Below, piece by piece: positions 6,526 through 14,310 of a DNA stretch of 35,286 bases. Origin of the DNA: Achromobacter denitrificans NBRC 15125 (GTDB taxonomy: Bacteria; Pseudomonadota; Gammaproteobacteria; Burkholderiales; Burkholderiaceae_B); NCBI RefSeq assembly GCF_001571365.1, contig NZ_BCTQ01000054.1, positions 1 to 35,286 of the forward strand, read 5' to 3'. Numbering within the stretch: the stretch's first letter is position 1; each line of letters begins with the position of its first letter. The position numbers and the translations under genes are program-made. The notes under the pieces were generated by a model, which saw only the letters and a list, made by a program, of their open reading frames with translations, did no database searches and was not told where the DNA came from.

Positions 6526-7878
6526 TCAGTCCTGGCCGCCCAGGAAGGCGCCCTGCTGGCGCAACTGCGCCTGCAAGGCGGGAATCGAAACATCGGCCGG
6601 CGCGATACCCGCGCGCAGCGCCATCGCCGACGCGGTGCCGGCCGCCTCGCCCATCACGAAGCAGCTGCCGCTCACGCGCGCGGCTGACTGGCCTTCGTGG
6701 GTCATGGACGCGCAGCGTCCGGCCACCAGCACGTTGTCCGCCACGCCCGCGCCGCGCCGCGGCACCATCATGCGGAACGGCAGCTGGTTATAGCCGCGCG
6801 ATTCCGGTATGGGCGGCCAGATCCATTGCACGTCGCCGGCGGTGTGCATTTCCAGCGGCCAGCCATTGACGCCGATGCTGTCATCGAAGTCGGCGCAGCC
6901 CAGTACGTCTTCCCGGGTCAGCACGGCTTCGCCGACGATGCGGCGGGTTTCGCGGATGCCCAGCTGGGGCGCGATGTCCAGCACATAGGCGTTTTCGAAT
7001 CCGGGCACCTTGGCGCGCAGGAAGGCCAGGTATTCCACGATCTGGCGCCGGCCTTCGAGTTCGCCCGCCGACAGCGAGCCGGCGTCCGTGCCGTCGGCCG
7101 CGCTGCCGTCGGGGTTGGCCAGCTGGGTCACGTTGACCCGCCATTCGTAGTCGTGCTTTTGCGGGCGCACGATGGCGCCGCGCCGCGGGAACGTGAATTC
7201 CCCGCTGGCGGCGGCCTCGTCCATCAGCCGGGGGATGGTCTTCCAGGCCTCTTGCGCGCGCGCGCCGTCCACGTTGCCCACCTTGAACATCAGCGTGGGG
7301 TAGAGCATGTGGCCGTGTTCATCGCCCTTTTCGAAGGGCAGGCCGCCCCACTGGGCGATGTCGGCGTCGCCCGAGCAATCGATGAAGATCCGGGCGCGCA
7401 CGGCGCGGCGGCCGGACTTGGTCTCCAGGAACAGGGCGTCCACGCGGCCGTCTTCCGCGCGCGCCAGCCCCGTGGCCAGGGCATGGAACAGCACTTGCGC
7501 GCCGCTGTCCTGGACCAGGCCGTCGGCGGCGCACTTGAAGGCCGAGATGTCGTAGGCCTGGGCGTGGATCTTGCCCAGGATCAGGTGGGGATCGTTCAGG
7601 CCGTCCATGGCGCGCATGCGGTCCAGCAGTTCGTCGGTCATGCCGTGGACCACCTGCCGGATGTCGCCGCGGATGTTGGCGTGCAGGCCGCAGAAGTTGG
7701 ACACGCCCGCCGCCGTGCCCATGCCGCCCAGGAAGCCGTAGCGCTCCACCAGCAGCACGCTGGCGCCGTTGCGCGCCGCGCTGGCCGCGGCCAACAGGCC
7801 GGCGGGGCCGCCGCCCAGCACGACGACGTCGAATTCGCCGTAGAGAGGGACCTGGCGGGCGGGTTCGGTGATGACCAT
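6526..7878 (-). CDS. FAD-dependent oxidoreductase (FAD_oxidored family), substrate unknown
   Basis: This is a 450-aa flavoprotein of the PF12831-type family. It has a dinucleotide-binding GGGPAG at residues 22-27, ERYGFLGGMGTAAGVSN soon after, and FIDCSGDADIAQWGG near the middle. Both latter patterns are typical of the family. The last third holds LVAGRCASMTHEGQSAARV, which closes the FAD site. No signal peptide or membrane segment is visible. AAGGAGA precedes the ATG, and the gene sits 36 bases after a Bug receptor gene and 18 before 3-hydroxybenzoate 6-hydroxylase. The operon position suggests action on an aromatic or related acid feeding the gentisate route. No specific reaction can be assigned. 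Confidence 0.85.
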   Translation of the reverse strand: MVITEPARQVPLYGEFDVVVLGGGPAGLLAAASAARNGASVLLVERYGFLGGMGTAAGVSNFCGLHANIRGDIRQVVHGMTDELLDRMRAMDGLNDPHLILGKIHAQAYDISAFKCAADGLVQDSGAQVLFHALATGLARAEDGRVDALFLETKSGRRAVRARIFIDCSGDADIAQWGGLPFEKGDEHGHMLYPTLMFKVGNVDGARAQEAWKTIPRLMDEAAASGEFTFPRRGAIVRPQKHDYEWRVNVTQLANPDGSAADGTDAGSLSAGELEGRRQIVEYLAFLRAKVPGFENAYVLDIAPQLGIRETRRIVGEAVLTREDVLGCADFDDSIGVNGWPLEMHTAGDVQWIWPPIPESRGYNQLPFRMMVPRRGAGVADNVLVAGRCASMTHEGQSAARVSGSCFVMGEAAGTASAMALRAGIAPADVSIPALQAQLRQQGAFLGGQD

Positions 7879-7914
7879 CTGATTCTCCTTGCTAGTGGCG
7901 GAAGGGACCGGGCC

Positions 7915-8928
7915 TTACTGGCCCTTGATGCCCAGCTTGCGGATCAGGGGTTCCCAGCGCTTGAGCTCGTCATCCATGTAGGCGCGGAATTCGGCGGGCG
8001 TGCTGCCCACCGGATCCATGAACGGGGTCTGCAGCCGCTTCTTCACTTCGGGATCGCGCAGCGCCTGGATCAGCGCGTCGGACAGCTTCTTCTGGATGTC
8101 GGCCGGCACCTTGGACGAGATCACGAAGCCGATCCACGCGGAACCCTCGATGCCGGGCACGCCCACTTCGGCCAGCGTGGGGATGTCGGGCAGCAGCGAC
8201 GAGCGCTTGGACGAGGTGACGGCCAGCGCCTTCAGGCGGCCGTCCTTCACCATCGGCATGACCGCGATGGGCGGGAGGGCGGCGAACTGCGTATCGCCCG
8301 ACAGCAGGGAGGTCAGCGCGGCGGGCGAGGACGGGTAGGGCACGTGCGTGGCGCGCGCGCCGATCTGCTGCAGCATCAGCTCCACGGCCAGGTGCGATAC
8401 CGTGCCCGCTCCCGGCGAGGGGAAGTTGTACTTGTCGGGATTCTTCTTTAGCGCCTCCAGCAACTGGCCGATGTTGTCGATGCCGGCCGTGGCCGGCACC
8501 ACCAGCACGTTGGGCTGGTGCACGGCGAGCGTCAGCGGCGAGAGATCGGTGGCGGGCGCGTAGGGCAGCTTGTCGAACAGCAGGGTGTTGTTGACCAGCG
8601 GGCCGGTGATGGAGACGCCGAAGGTATAGCCGTCGGGCTTGGCGTTGGCGATGGCGTAGGTGCCGATGTTGCCGCTGGCGCCGGGCTTGTTCTCGATCAC
8701 GATGGTCTGGCCGAGGAGGGCGCCGGCCTTCTCGCCGACGATGCGCGCCACCTGGTCGGGGCTGGAGCCCGGGCCGAAGGGCACGATGGCCTTGAGCGGC
8801 TGGGCGGGCCACGCGTCGGCGTGCGCCGCGGCCAGCGGGGCCAGGGCGGCAAGCCCCAGCGCCAGCGCGCGGGACGCGATGCGGCGCGCGAACTTGCGCG
8901 CGACGGCCGGCGTCGAGGACTTATGCAT
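7915..8928 (-). CDS. Bug-family (TctC-like) periplasmic solute receptor
   Basis: This is a 337-aa tripartite-tricarboxylate-type binding protein. A long basic N-terminus and hydrophobic stretch (residues about 17-36) form a signal peptide ending AAAHADA. The mature protein starts WPAQPLKAIVPFGPG, the family signature, with SGNIGTYAIANAKPDGYTF further on. Bug proteins bind carboxylic acids, often aromatic or dicarboxylic. GGGAGAC precedes the start, and the first 8 bases overlap the end of the chorismate-mutase-like gene, so the two are translationally linked. No TctA/TctB membrane subunits are in the window. It may work with membrane parts elsewhere or act as a sensor. Ligand unknown; an aromatic acid is inferred from context. 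Confidence 0.9.
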   Translation of the reverse strand: MHKSSTPAVARKFARRIASRALALGLAALAPLAAAHADAWPAQPLKAIVPFGPGSSPDQVARIVGEKAGALLGQTIVIENKPGASGNIGTYAIANAKPDGYTFGVSITGPLVNNTLLFDKLPYAPATDLSPLTLAVHQPNVLVVPATAGIDNIGQLLEALKKNPDKYNFPSPGAGTVSHLAVELMLQQIGARATHVPYPSSPAALTSLLSGDTQFAALPPIAVMPMVKDGRLKALAVTSSKRSSLLPDIPTLAEVGVPGIEGSAWIGFVISSKVPADIQKKLSDALIQALRDPEVKKRLQTPFMDPVGSTPAEFRAYMDDELKRWEPLIRKLGIKGQ

Positions 8929-9304
8929 GAGTGTCTCCCAGGTCTTTCATGGCGTTGAAGTAGGTCTGCTCGTTGGCGATGAAGGCGGCGACCATCGCGC
9001 GGTAGGTGGCGTCCACCACCTGGTCCAGGTTGGCGAAGCCCCGGTCGTGGCGCTCGGCCAGCTGACGGACCTTCTCGAAGACCTGGGCCTGGCGGGCGGG
9101 CGCGCTGACCTGGAAGGCGTCGCGCTTGAAGCGCGCGGCGTCCTTCACATACATGGCGCGCTCGGCGATCAGCCGGACGATCTCGTCGTCCAGGCGGTCG
9201 ATGTTGGCGCGCACGTCGGCCAGCGTGGCGCACAGCGGACGGTAGGCGGGGTCGGTGTAGGCGCGCAGCGGCGCGCCCCGGGTGTCGGGTTCCTGGTTCG
9301 TCAT
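8921..9304 (-). CDS. Chorismate mutase type II (AroQ/PchB-like) fold protein
   Basis: This 127-aa protein looks like one all-helical AroQ-class domain (about residues 26-121) with a short N-terminal extension. VRANIDRLDDEIVRLIAER and the following YVKDAARFK match the first helices of chorismate mutases and isochorismate-pyruvate lyase PchB. By eye, R32, R49, K60, R71 and Q113 align with the active-site Arg/Lys/Gln positions. The pattern KDAARFK and the late IANEQ resemble PchB more than E. coli P-protein. No signal peptide is seen, so it should be cytoplasmic. Its stop overlaps the Bug start by 8 bases and its start overlaps the maleylpyruvate isomerase stop as ATGA, so it is embedded in the catabolic operon. 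Fold assignment is good; reaction is unknown. Confidence 0.8.
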   Translation of the reverse strand: MTNQEPDTRGAPLRAYTDPAYRPLCATLADVRANIDRLDDEIVRLIAERAMYVKDAARFKRDAFQVSAPARQAQVFEKVRQLAERHDRGFANLDQVVDATYRAMVAAFIANEQTYFNAMKDLGDTHA

Positions 9305-9939
9305 CGGGTGTAGTCCGGTTGCCGCGCGGGCGACGCCTGCTGGAAGGCGGGCTGCGCATTGCAGTGTTCATAAACGCGCAGCACGCGCGGGTAGGCGGAA
9401 AGATCGCAGCCCATGCGCTGGGCGTTCGCCACTTGCGGCACCAGGCAGCAGTCCGCCAAGGTCGGCGCGTCGCCGAAGCAGTAGGCGCCGTGGCCGTGGC
9501 GCGCCAGCAGCGCTTCCACGGCGGTCAGGCCTTCGCGGATCCAATGGTGGTACCAGGCGTTCTTCTGTTCGTCGCTCGCGCCCAGCACTTCCTGCAGATA
9601 GCGCAGGATGCGCATGTTGTTGACGGGGTGGATGTCGCAGGAAATGGCGTCGGACAGTTCCAGCACGCGCGCGCGCTCCAGCGTGTCCGCCGGGATCAGG
9701 CGCGGTTCGGGATGGGTGGCGTCCAGGTAGTCGATGATGGCCAGCGACTGGGATAGCCGGGTGTCGCCGTCGGTCAGCAACGGCACGCCGGCGGACGGGT
9801 TGCGGGCCACGTAGTCCGGGGCGCGCTGCTCCTGCGTGCGCAGATTGACGGGCAGGTACTCGTAGGCCAGGCCCTTGAGCGCCAGCGCGATGCGCACGCG
9901 GTAGGAGGTGGAGCTATTGAAGAAGCTGTGGAGTTGCAT
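9301..9939 (-). CDS. nagL: Maleylpyruvate isomerase (glutathione-dependent, zeta-class GST)
   Basis: This 212-aa zeta-class glutathione transferase should isomerise maleylpyruvate to fumarylpyruvate, the second step after gentisate ring opening. The N-terminal thioredoxin-like domain starts MQLHSFFNSSTSYRVRIAL, with the SSTSYRVR glutathione motif at residues 9-16. The helical C-terminal domain has CDIHPVNNMRIL and PTLADCCLVPQV, as in NagL and maleylacetoacetate isomerases. The Thr in place of the Cys of many maleylacetoacetate isomerases fits NagL-type enzymes. Gentisate dioxygenase and fumarylpyruvate hydrolase in the same operon favour the maleylpyruvate over the homogentisate pathway. No clear Shine-Dalgarno sequence is seen. 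The stop overlaps the next gene's start as ATGA. Confidence 0.87.
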   Translation of the reverse strand: MQLHSFFNSSTSYRVRIALALKGLAYEYLPVNLRTQEQRAPDYVARNPSAGVPLLTDGDTRLSQSLAIIDYLDATHPEPRLIPADTLERARVLELSDAISCDIHPVNNMRILRYLQEVLGASDEQKNAWYHHWIREGLTAVEALLARHGHGAYCFGDAPTLADCCLVPQVANAQRMGCDLSAYPRVLRVYEHCNAQPAFQQASPARQPDYTR

Positions 9940-9991
9940 AGGTCGGGTGCGGGTTGGGACCGTTGACGGTGGGCGGGATGCCGAAGGCGCG

Positions 9992-10957
9992 TTATTCGGC
10001 CGTGATGCCGGTGCGCGTGACGATGTCGTCCCAGCGCTGGGCGTCCTTGGCGATCAGGGCGCCGAATTCGGCGGGCTCGGAAGTCGCAGGGACCATGCCT
10101 TGGGCGTCGAACGCGGAGGCCGTGGCCGGCGTCTTCAGAATGGCGTTGATCTGCTGGTTCATGCGGTCCACGATGGCGGGCGGCGTGCCTTTCGGCGCCA
10201 GCACGCCGTACCACATGTCCACGTCGGCGCCTTGCAGGCCGGCTTCGGTCAGGGTGGGCGTGTCGGGCAATTGCGGCAGGCGCCTGGGGCTGCCGGTGGC
10301 GATCACTTTCAGCTTGCCGCCCTTGATCTGCGGCAGCGCCACGTGCACGGGCAGGAACATGTAATCCAGGCGTCCGCCCAGCATGTCGGTGACGGCGCCG
10401 GCCGTTCCCTTGTAGGGCACGTGCAGCATGGTGGTGCCGGTGCGGTCCAGGAACAGGGCCATGGAAAGGTGGTGGGGCGTGCCCACGCCGGGCGTGCCGT
10501 AGCTGAGCTTGCCCGGCGCCGCGGTGGCCGCGCGTACCACGTCCTGCACGGTGTTGGCGGGGTTGGACGGGTGCGTGACCAGCAGCAGCGAACCCCAGGA
10601 GGTCAGCCCGACCGGGGCGAAGTCCCGCTGCGGGTCGAAGCGCAGCTTGCCTTTGTACAGGCTGCTGTTCATGACGAAGGTGTTCACGGTCACCAGGAAG
10701 GTATAGCCGTCCGGCGCGGCGCGCGCCACTTTCTCGCTGCCGATGTTGCCGCTGGCGCCGGCAAGGTTCTCCACCACCACGGGCTGCCCCAGCGTCTGCG
10801 GCAGCGTGGCCGCCAACTGGCGCGCGATCAGGTCGATGCCGGTGCCCGGTGTGAAGGGCACGACGAGCGTGACGGGGCGGTCGGGCCAGGCTGCCTGGCT
10901 GGCGGCCGCCGTGAGCGCGAGGGCCGCGCCGGCCAGCACGCGTAGGAATGTGATCAT
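9992..10957 (-). CDS. Bug-family (TctC-like) periplasmic solute receptor
   Basis: This is the second Bug receptor of the operon, 321 aa from the ATG at 10957. That start is preferred over an in-frame one 15 codons earlier because AGGAGAC lies at the right distance and the protein then begins directly with a signal peptide (MITFLRVLAGAALALTAAAS). The mature part opens WPDRPVTLVVPFTPGTGIDL and later has GASGNIGSEKVARAAPDGYT, the family hallmarks. It is clearly diverged from the other Bug protein at 7915-8928, so this is not a recent tandem copy. The neighbours are the PhzS-like monooxygenase and maleylpyruvate isomerase. Ligand unknown; no TctAB partners nearby. Confidence 0.9.
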   Translation of the reverse strand: MITFLRVLAGAALALTAAASQAAWPDRPVTLVVPFTPGTGIDLIARQLAATLPQTLGQPVVVENLAGASGNIGSEKVARAAPDGYTFLVTVNTFVMNSSLYKGKLRFDPQRDFAPVGLTSWGSLLLVTHPSNPANTVQDVVRAATAAPGKLSYGTPGVGTPHHLSMALFLDRTGTTMLHVPYKGTAGAVTDMLGGRLDYMFLPVHVALPQIKGGKLKVIATGSPRRLPQLPDTPTLTEAGLQGADVDMWYGVLAPKGTPPAIVDRMNQQINAILKTPATASAFDAQGMVPATSEPAEFGALIAKDAQRWDDIVTRTGITAE

Positions 10958-11045
10958 GGCTAGTCTCCTGTCGAATCGCCGGTCATGCGCCGGCTTGTCC
11001 ATGGCGGCGCGGTCCCGGGGGCCGCGTCCGCGTTCTGTTCGCGGC

Positions 11046-12311
11046 CTACACGAAGGAAGGCCGCGCCTTCAGCGCGGCGGGATCGAAACCCGCCACCTGC
11101 TTGTACCGTTGCGATATTCCCTCCAGTTCCTGGCGGCTGATCACGTCCTCGATCCGCGCGTAGGGCTTGTCGGCCGAACGTTCATGCACTTCGCGCAGGA
11201 TGGCGTCGGGCGGATTGCTGCGGTTGGTCAGCACGACGCGGGTGGTGGCTTCGACCCGGACGCGGTCGTACTGCTGCAACGCCTCGGGCGTCAGGCCCAG
11301 GCGCTTGAGCTGGCCGGTCAGGTAGCGGGCGTCGATCACCGCCTGGCCGGCGCCGTTGGAGCCGCGCGGCACCATGGGGTGGGCGGCGTCGCCCAGCAGG
11401 GTCATGCGGCCTTGCGTCCAGGTGGGCAGCGGGTCCTGGTCCACCATGGGGTACTCCAGGATCGAATCGGCGTCCTGGATCAGGCGCGCCACGTCCAGCC
11501 AGTCGAAATGCCAGTCGGCGAAGGCGGGGAAGAAATCTTCCAGCCGGCCGCCGCGGTTCCAGTCGCGCACCGCGGGTTCGGCGGCCTCGATCTCGGCCAC
11601 CCAGTTCACCAGCTGATTGCCGTCGGCGTCGATGTCGTCGCGGATGGGGTAGATGACCATCTTGCCGGTGGACAGCCAGCCCGCGCGCACCATGCTGGCG
11701 CCGGACAGGAAGGGCTTGCAACGCGTCGTGCCGCGCCACATGTTCACACCGGAATAGCGCGGCGCGCCTTCCTGCGGATAGAGCTGCTTGCGCAGCACCG
11801 AATGGATGCCGTCGCAGCCCACCGCGATGCGGCCGCGCACCGGAGGCAGGGCCTGGCCGTCGCCGTCCTGGAAGCTGGCGGTGACGCTGTCGGCATCCTG
11901 GGTCACGCCGGTGCAGCGGGCGTTGACCACTACGCTGTCTTCGCCCAGGCGCTCGCGCACGGCCGCCAGCAGCGCCATTTGCAGATCGCCGCGGTGGATG
12001 GAGTATTGCGGCCAGTCGTAGCCCGCGTCGAGACCCGCGGGCTCGCCGTAGATGAATTGGCCGTGGCGCGTATAGAAAACGGACTCGCGGGTGCGCACGG
12101 CGATGGCGTCCAGCGCGGGCAGCAGCCCCAGTTCGTCGAGCTCGCGGGTGGCGTGGGGCAGCAGGTTGATCCCGACGCCCAGCGGCCGGATTTCACGCAC
12201 GCTTTCGTAGACGCGGCAGGCGATGCCCGCCTGGTGCAGGCTCAGCGCCAGCACCAGGCCGCCGACGCCGGCGCCCACGATGATCACATCGGTCTCTCGT
12301 TCCATGCTCAC
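11046..12311 (-). CDS. PhzS-like flavin-dependent monooxygenase
   Basis: This is a 421-aa class A FAD monooxygenase. GAGVGG at residues 13-18 starts the FAD fold, GCDGIHS is the DG motif, and LLGDAAHPMVPRGSNGAGQA closes the FAD site. SVREIRPLGVGINLLPHA, QYSIHRGDLQMALLAAVRER and YPMVDQDPLPTW strongly recall phenazine hydroxylase PhzS and its relatives. No phenazine genes are present, so the substrate is probably an aromatic acid entering the gentisate route. It is separate from the 3-hydroxybenzoate 6-hydroxylase at the end of the operon. Start: GTG at 12311 overlapping the previous stop as GTGA, or the ATG two codons later (12305); neither has a strong ribosome site. Confidence 0.85.
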   Translation of the reverse strand: MSMERETDVIIVGAGVGGLVLALSLHQAGIACRVYESVREIRPLGVGINLLPHATRELDELGLLPALDAIAVRTRESVFYTRHGQFIYGEPAGLDAGYDWPQYSIHRGDLQMALLAAVRERLGEDSVVVNARCTGVTQDADSVTASFQDGDGQALPPVRGRIAVGCDGIHSVLRKQLYPQEGAPRYSGVNMWRGTTRCKPFLSGASMVRAGWLSTGKMVIYPIRDDIDADGNQLVNWVAEIEAAEPAVRDWNRGGRLEDFFPAFADWHFDWLDVARLIQDADSILEYPMVDQDPLPTWTQGRMTLLGDAAHPMVPRGSNGAGQAVIDARYLTGQLKRLGLTPEALQQYDRVRVEATTRVVLTNRSNPPDAILREVHERSADKPYARIEDVISRQELEGISQRYKQVAGFDPAALKARPSFV

Positions 12312-13006
12312 ACCATCCGCACGCTGAGCGTGCCCAGGCCGTCCACGCCGCCGACCATCCTGTCGCCGCGCACCACGGGGCCCACGCCTTCGGGCGTGCC
12401 GGTGTAGATCAGGTCGCCGGCTTCCAGGCGGAAGTAACGGGACAGGTAGGAGACGGTTTCGGCGACGGACCAGATCAGCTTGCCGATATCGCTGCGCTGC
12501 TTGTCGGCGCCGTTGACCTGCAGCCAGATGCCGGCCCGGCCGACGTCCGGCACGGACGCCGCGGGATGGAGCGGCCCGATGGGTCCGCTCTGATCGAAGG
12601 CCTTGCCCAGTTCCCAGGGGCGGCCGGCCTCGCGCATTTTCATCTGCAGGTCGCGGCGCGTCATGTCCAGGCCCACGGCGTAGCCCCAGACATGTTCCAG
12701 CGCCTGTTCGACGGGAATGTCGGCGCCGCCGCGGCCGATGGCGGCGACCAGTTCGATCTCGTAGTGCAGGTTGGCCGTTTCCGGCGGATAGGGCAGCGAA
12801 AGCGTGCTGCCCTCGGCCACGGGCACCACGGCGTCGGCGGGCTTGCAGAAGAAGAACGGCGGCTCGCGGTCGGGATCGAAGCCCATCTCCCTGGCGTGGG
12901 CGGCATAGTTGCGGCCCACGCAGTAGACGCGGCGCACGGGAAAGCGGTCCTCGCTGCCGGCCACGGGGACGGCGACGGGGGCGGCGGGATCAAAGACAAA
13001 AGACAT
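12308..13006 (-). CDS. nagK: Fumarylpyruvate hydrolase (FAH family)
   Basis: This 232-aa fumarylacetoacetate-hydrolase-fold enzyme should cleave fumarylpyruvate to fumarate and pyruvate, the last step of the gentisate pathway. VYCVGRNYAAHAREMG at about residues 27-42 is the family start. The metal ligands are readable as E83 and E85 in HYEIEL and D114 in GLDMTRRD. WELGKAFDQSGP and YTGTPEGVGP follow, both conserved. The short length and lack of an extra N-terminal domain fit NagK rather than true fumarylacetoacetase. It lies 79 bases after gentisate dioxygenase and overlaps the next gene by 4 bases. AAGGGTG precedes the ATG. Confidence 0.92.
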   Translation of the reverse strand: MSFVFDPAAPVAVPVAGSEDRFPVRRVYCVGRNYAAHAREMGFDPDREPPFFFCKPADAVVPVAEGSTLSLPYPPETANLHYEIELVAAIGRGGADIPVEQALEHVWGYAVGLDMTRRDLQMKMREAGRPWELGKAFDQSGPIGPLHPAASVPDVGRAGIWLQVNGADKQRSDIGKLIWSVAETVSYLSRYFRLEAGDLIYTGTPEGVGPVVRGDRMVGGVDGLGTLSVRMV

Positions 13007-13085
13007 GGATCACCCTTGGCGTGCGGGATACGCACAAAATGGAAACGGGAGTGGCCGCGGCCGGCGCGGCCGCGGGCGGCGGGTT

Positions 13086-14138
13086 TCAGCCGATCCGGGC
13101 TTCGCGCCAGAGGCCCAGCGCATCCTGCACCGGGCGGTCGGAATAGCTGAACAGCGTGGCGTCTTCCAGCGCGGCGAGCTCCACTGGCATCCAGGACGGC
13201 GCGACGAATACGTCGCGCGGACAGAAGTGGAACTCCTGGTCGCCGATGCGGGCGGTGCCGCGGCCTTCGACCACGCTGTAGACCGTGGAGTCGGTGCTGC
13301 GGTAGGGCTTGCCCTGGAAGCCGGCGGGCAGGAACTGCATGAAGGTCGCCATCGTCGGCATCGGATAGCCGCCGGTGGCCGGATTCAGGTAGCGCAGCTT
13401 CACGCCGTCCCAGGGGTCCAGTTCGCCGTGGCGGTAGAGCTGGTCCAGCGCCTCGCGGCTGCGTTCATACGGATAGTTGAAGATGGGCGAGGTGCCGCTG
13501 GCGGCCTGGTGGCGCACCGGCGCCATGTTGTGGCCATAGCGCGCCATGCTGTCGCCCTCGGGGCGCGTGACCGGTTGCGTGGCCGAGGGGTAGTTCTCGG
13601 CGAAGCCCGCGTCCAGGAAGCGCAGCAGCGGAATGTCCAGGCCGTCGAGCCAGACCACGGGCTCGCCGCCCTCGGCGGCTTCGGCGTTGCCGTGGTCGTG
13701 CCAGGTCCAGGACGGCGTGATGATGAAGTCGCCGGGGCGCATGGTGGTGCGCTCGCCGTTCACGGCCGTGTAGGCGCCGCGGCCCTCCACGATGAAGCGC
13801 AGCGCGGATTGCGTATGGCGGTGGCTGGGCGCGATCTCGCCGGGCAGGATCAGTTGCAGGCCGGCGTACAGGCTCTGGGTGATGCTGGCCTGCCCCGGCA
13901 GGCCGGGGTTCTCCAGGATCAGCACGCGCCGCACGGCTTCCTCGGCGCTGATGAGCGAGCCGGAGGCCATCACGTCGTCGCGGACGTCGTCGTATTTCCA
14001 CAGGGCCGGCACGCAGCGCGGCGCGGGTTCGCGCGGCACCAGGTTGTGCAGCGACTCCCACAGCGGAGCCATGTGTTTCTTGGCGATGCGCGCGTAATAG
14101 GCGGCGCGATCGGCGGCGGGGGTGTGACCGTCGGGCAT
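13086..14138 (-). CDS. nagI: Gentisate 1,2-dioxygenase
   Basis: This 350-aa bicupin Fe(II) enzyme opens gentisate with O2 to maleylpyruvate. The N-terminal cupin carries the metal site: PSHRHTQSALRFIVEG gives H106 and H108, and SWTWHDHGN gives H147. The second cupin (from about residue 255) includes STDSTVYSVVEGRGTARIGD and lacks a full histidine set, as usual in this family. MAPLWESLHNLVPREP near the start is also typical. It is the first gene of the nine-gene operon, with GGAGAC before the ATG, transcribed away from a LysR gene. Length and motifs match full-length enzymes. The assignment anchors the whole operon as a gentisate route. Confidence 0.95.
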   Translation of the reverse strand: MPDGHTPAADRAAYYARIAKKHMAPLWESLHNLVPREPAPRCVPALWKYDDVRDDVMASGSLISAEEAVRRVLILENPGLPGQASITQSLYAGLQLILPGEIAPSHRHTQSALRFIVEGRGAYTAVNGERTTMRPGDFIITPSWTWHDHGNAEAAEGGEPVVWLDGLDIPLLRFLDAGFAENYPSATQPVTRPEGDSMARYGHNMAPVRHQAASGTSPIFNYPYERSREALDQLYRHGELDPWDGVKLRYLNPATGGYPMPTMATFMQFLPAGFQGKPYRSTDSTVYSVVEGRGTARIGDQEFHFCPRDVFVAPSWMPVELAALEDATLFSYSDRPVQDALGLWREARIG

Positions 14139-14310
14139 GTCTGTCTCCGGATTGTCCGGCTGGCGCCGGCTTCTGCGGTTGGCCGCCGCGTGGTTCGCGG
14201 CTGGTCCTGTTCTGGAGACGATTATGCGTAAGCAGCTATGTGTTTTGAAATGAAATTATCTTATTATCCATATCAATAAGAATATACATACGAGACAAAC
14301 GAGGGCCTGT
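14139..14310. promoter_or_regulatory. Divergent promoter between gentisate dioxygenase and its LysR regulator
   Basis: This 172-base gap is markedly A/T-rich on the lysR side (about 14241-14295), unlike the genes around it. It holds an inverted repeat CTTATT-N9-AATAAG at 14260-14280, which contains a T-N11-A core (T14264, A14276), the usual LysR-type contact pattern. The position between divergent regulator and target operon is typical. Exact -35/-10 boxes cannot be fixed by eye. The likely inducer is 3-hydroxybenzoate, gentisate or a relative. Confidence 0.6.

Noticed and set aside
8921..9304. Calling this gene a salicylate-forming isochorismate-pyruvate lyase (pchB)
   Set aside because: Resemblance to PchB is only at motif level, there is no isochorismate synthase in the window, and salicylate would not enter the operon without a 5-hydroxylase.
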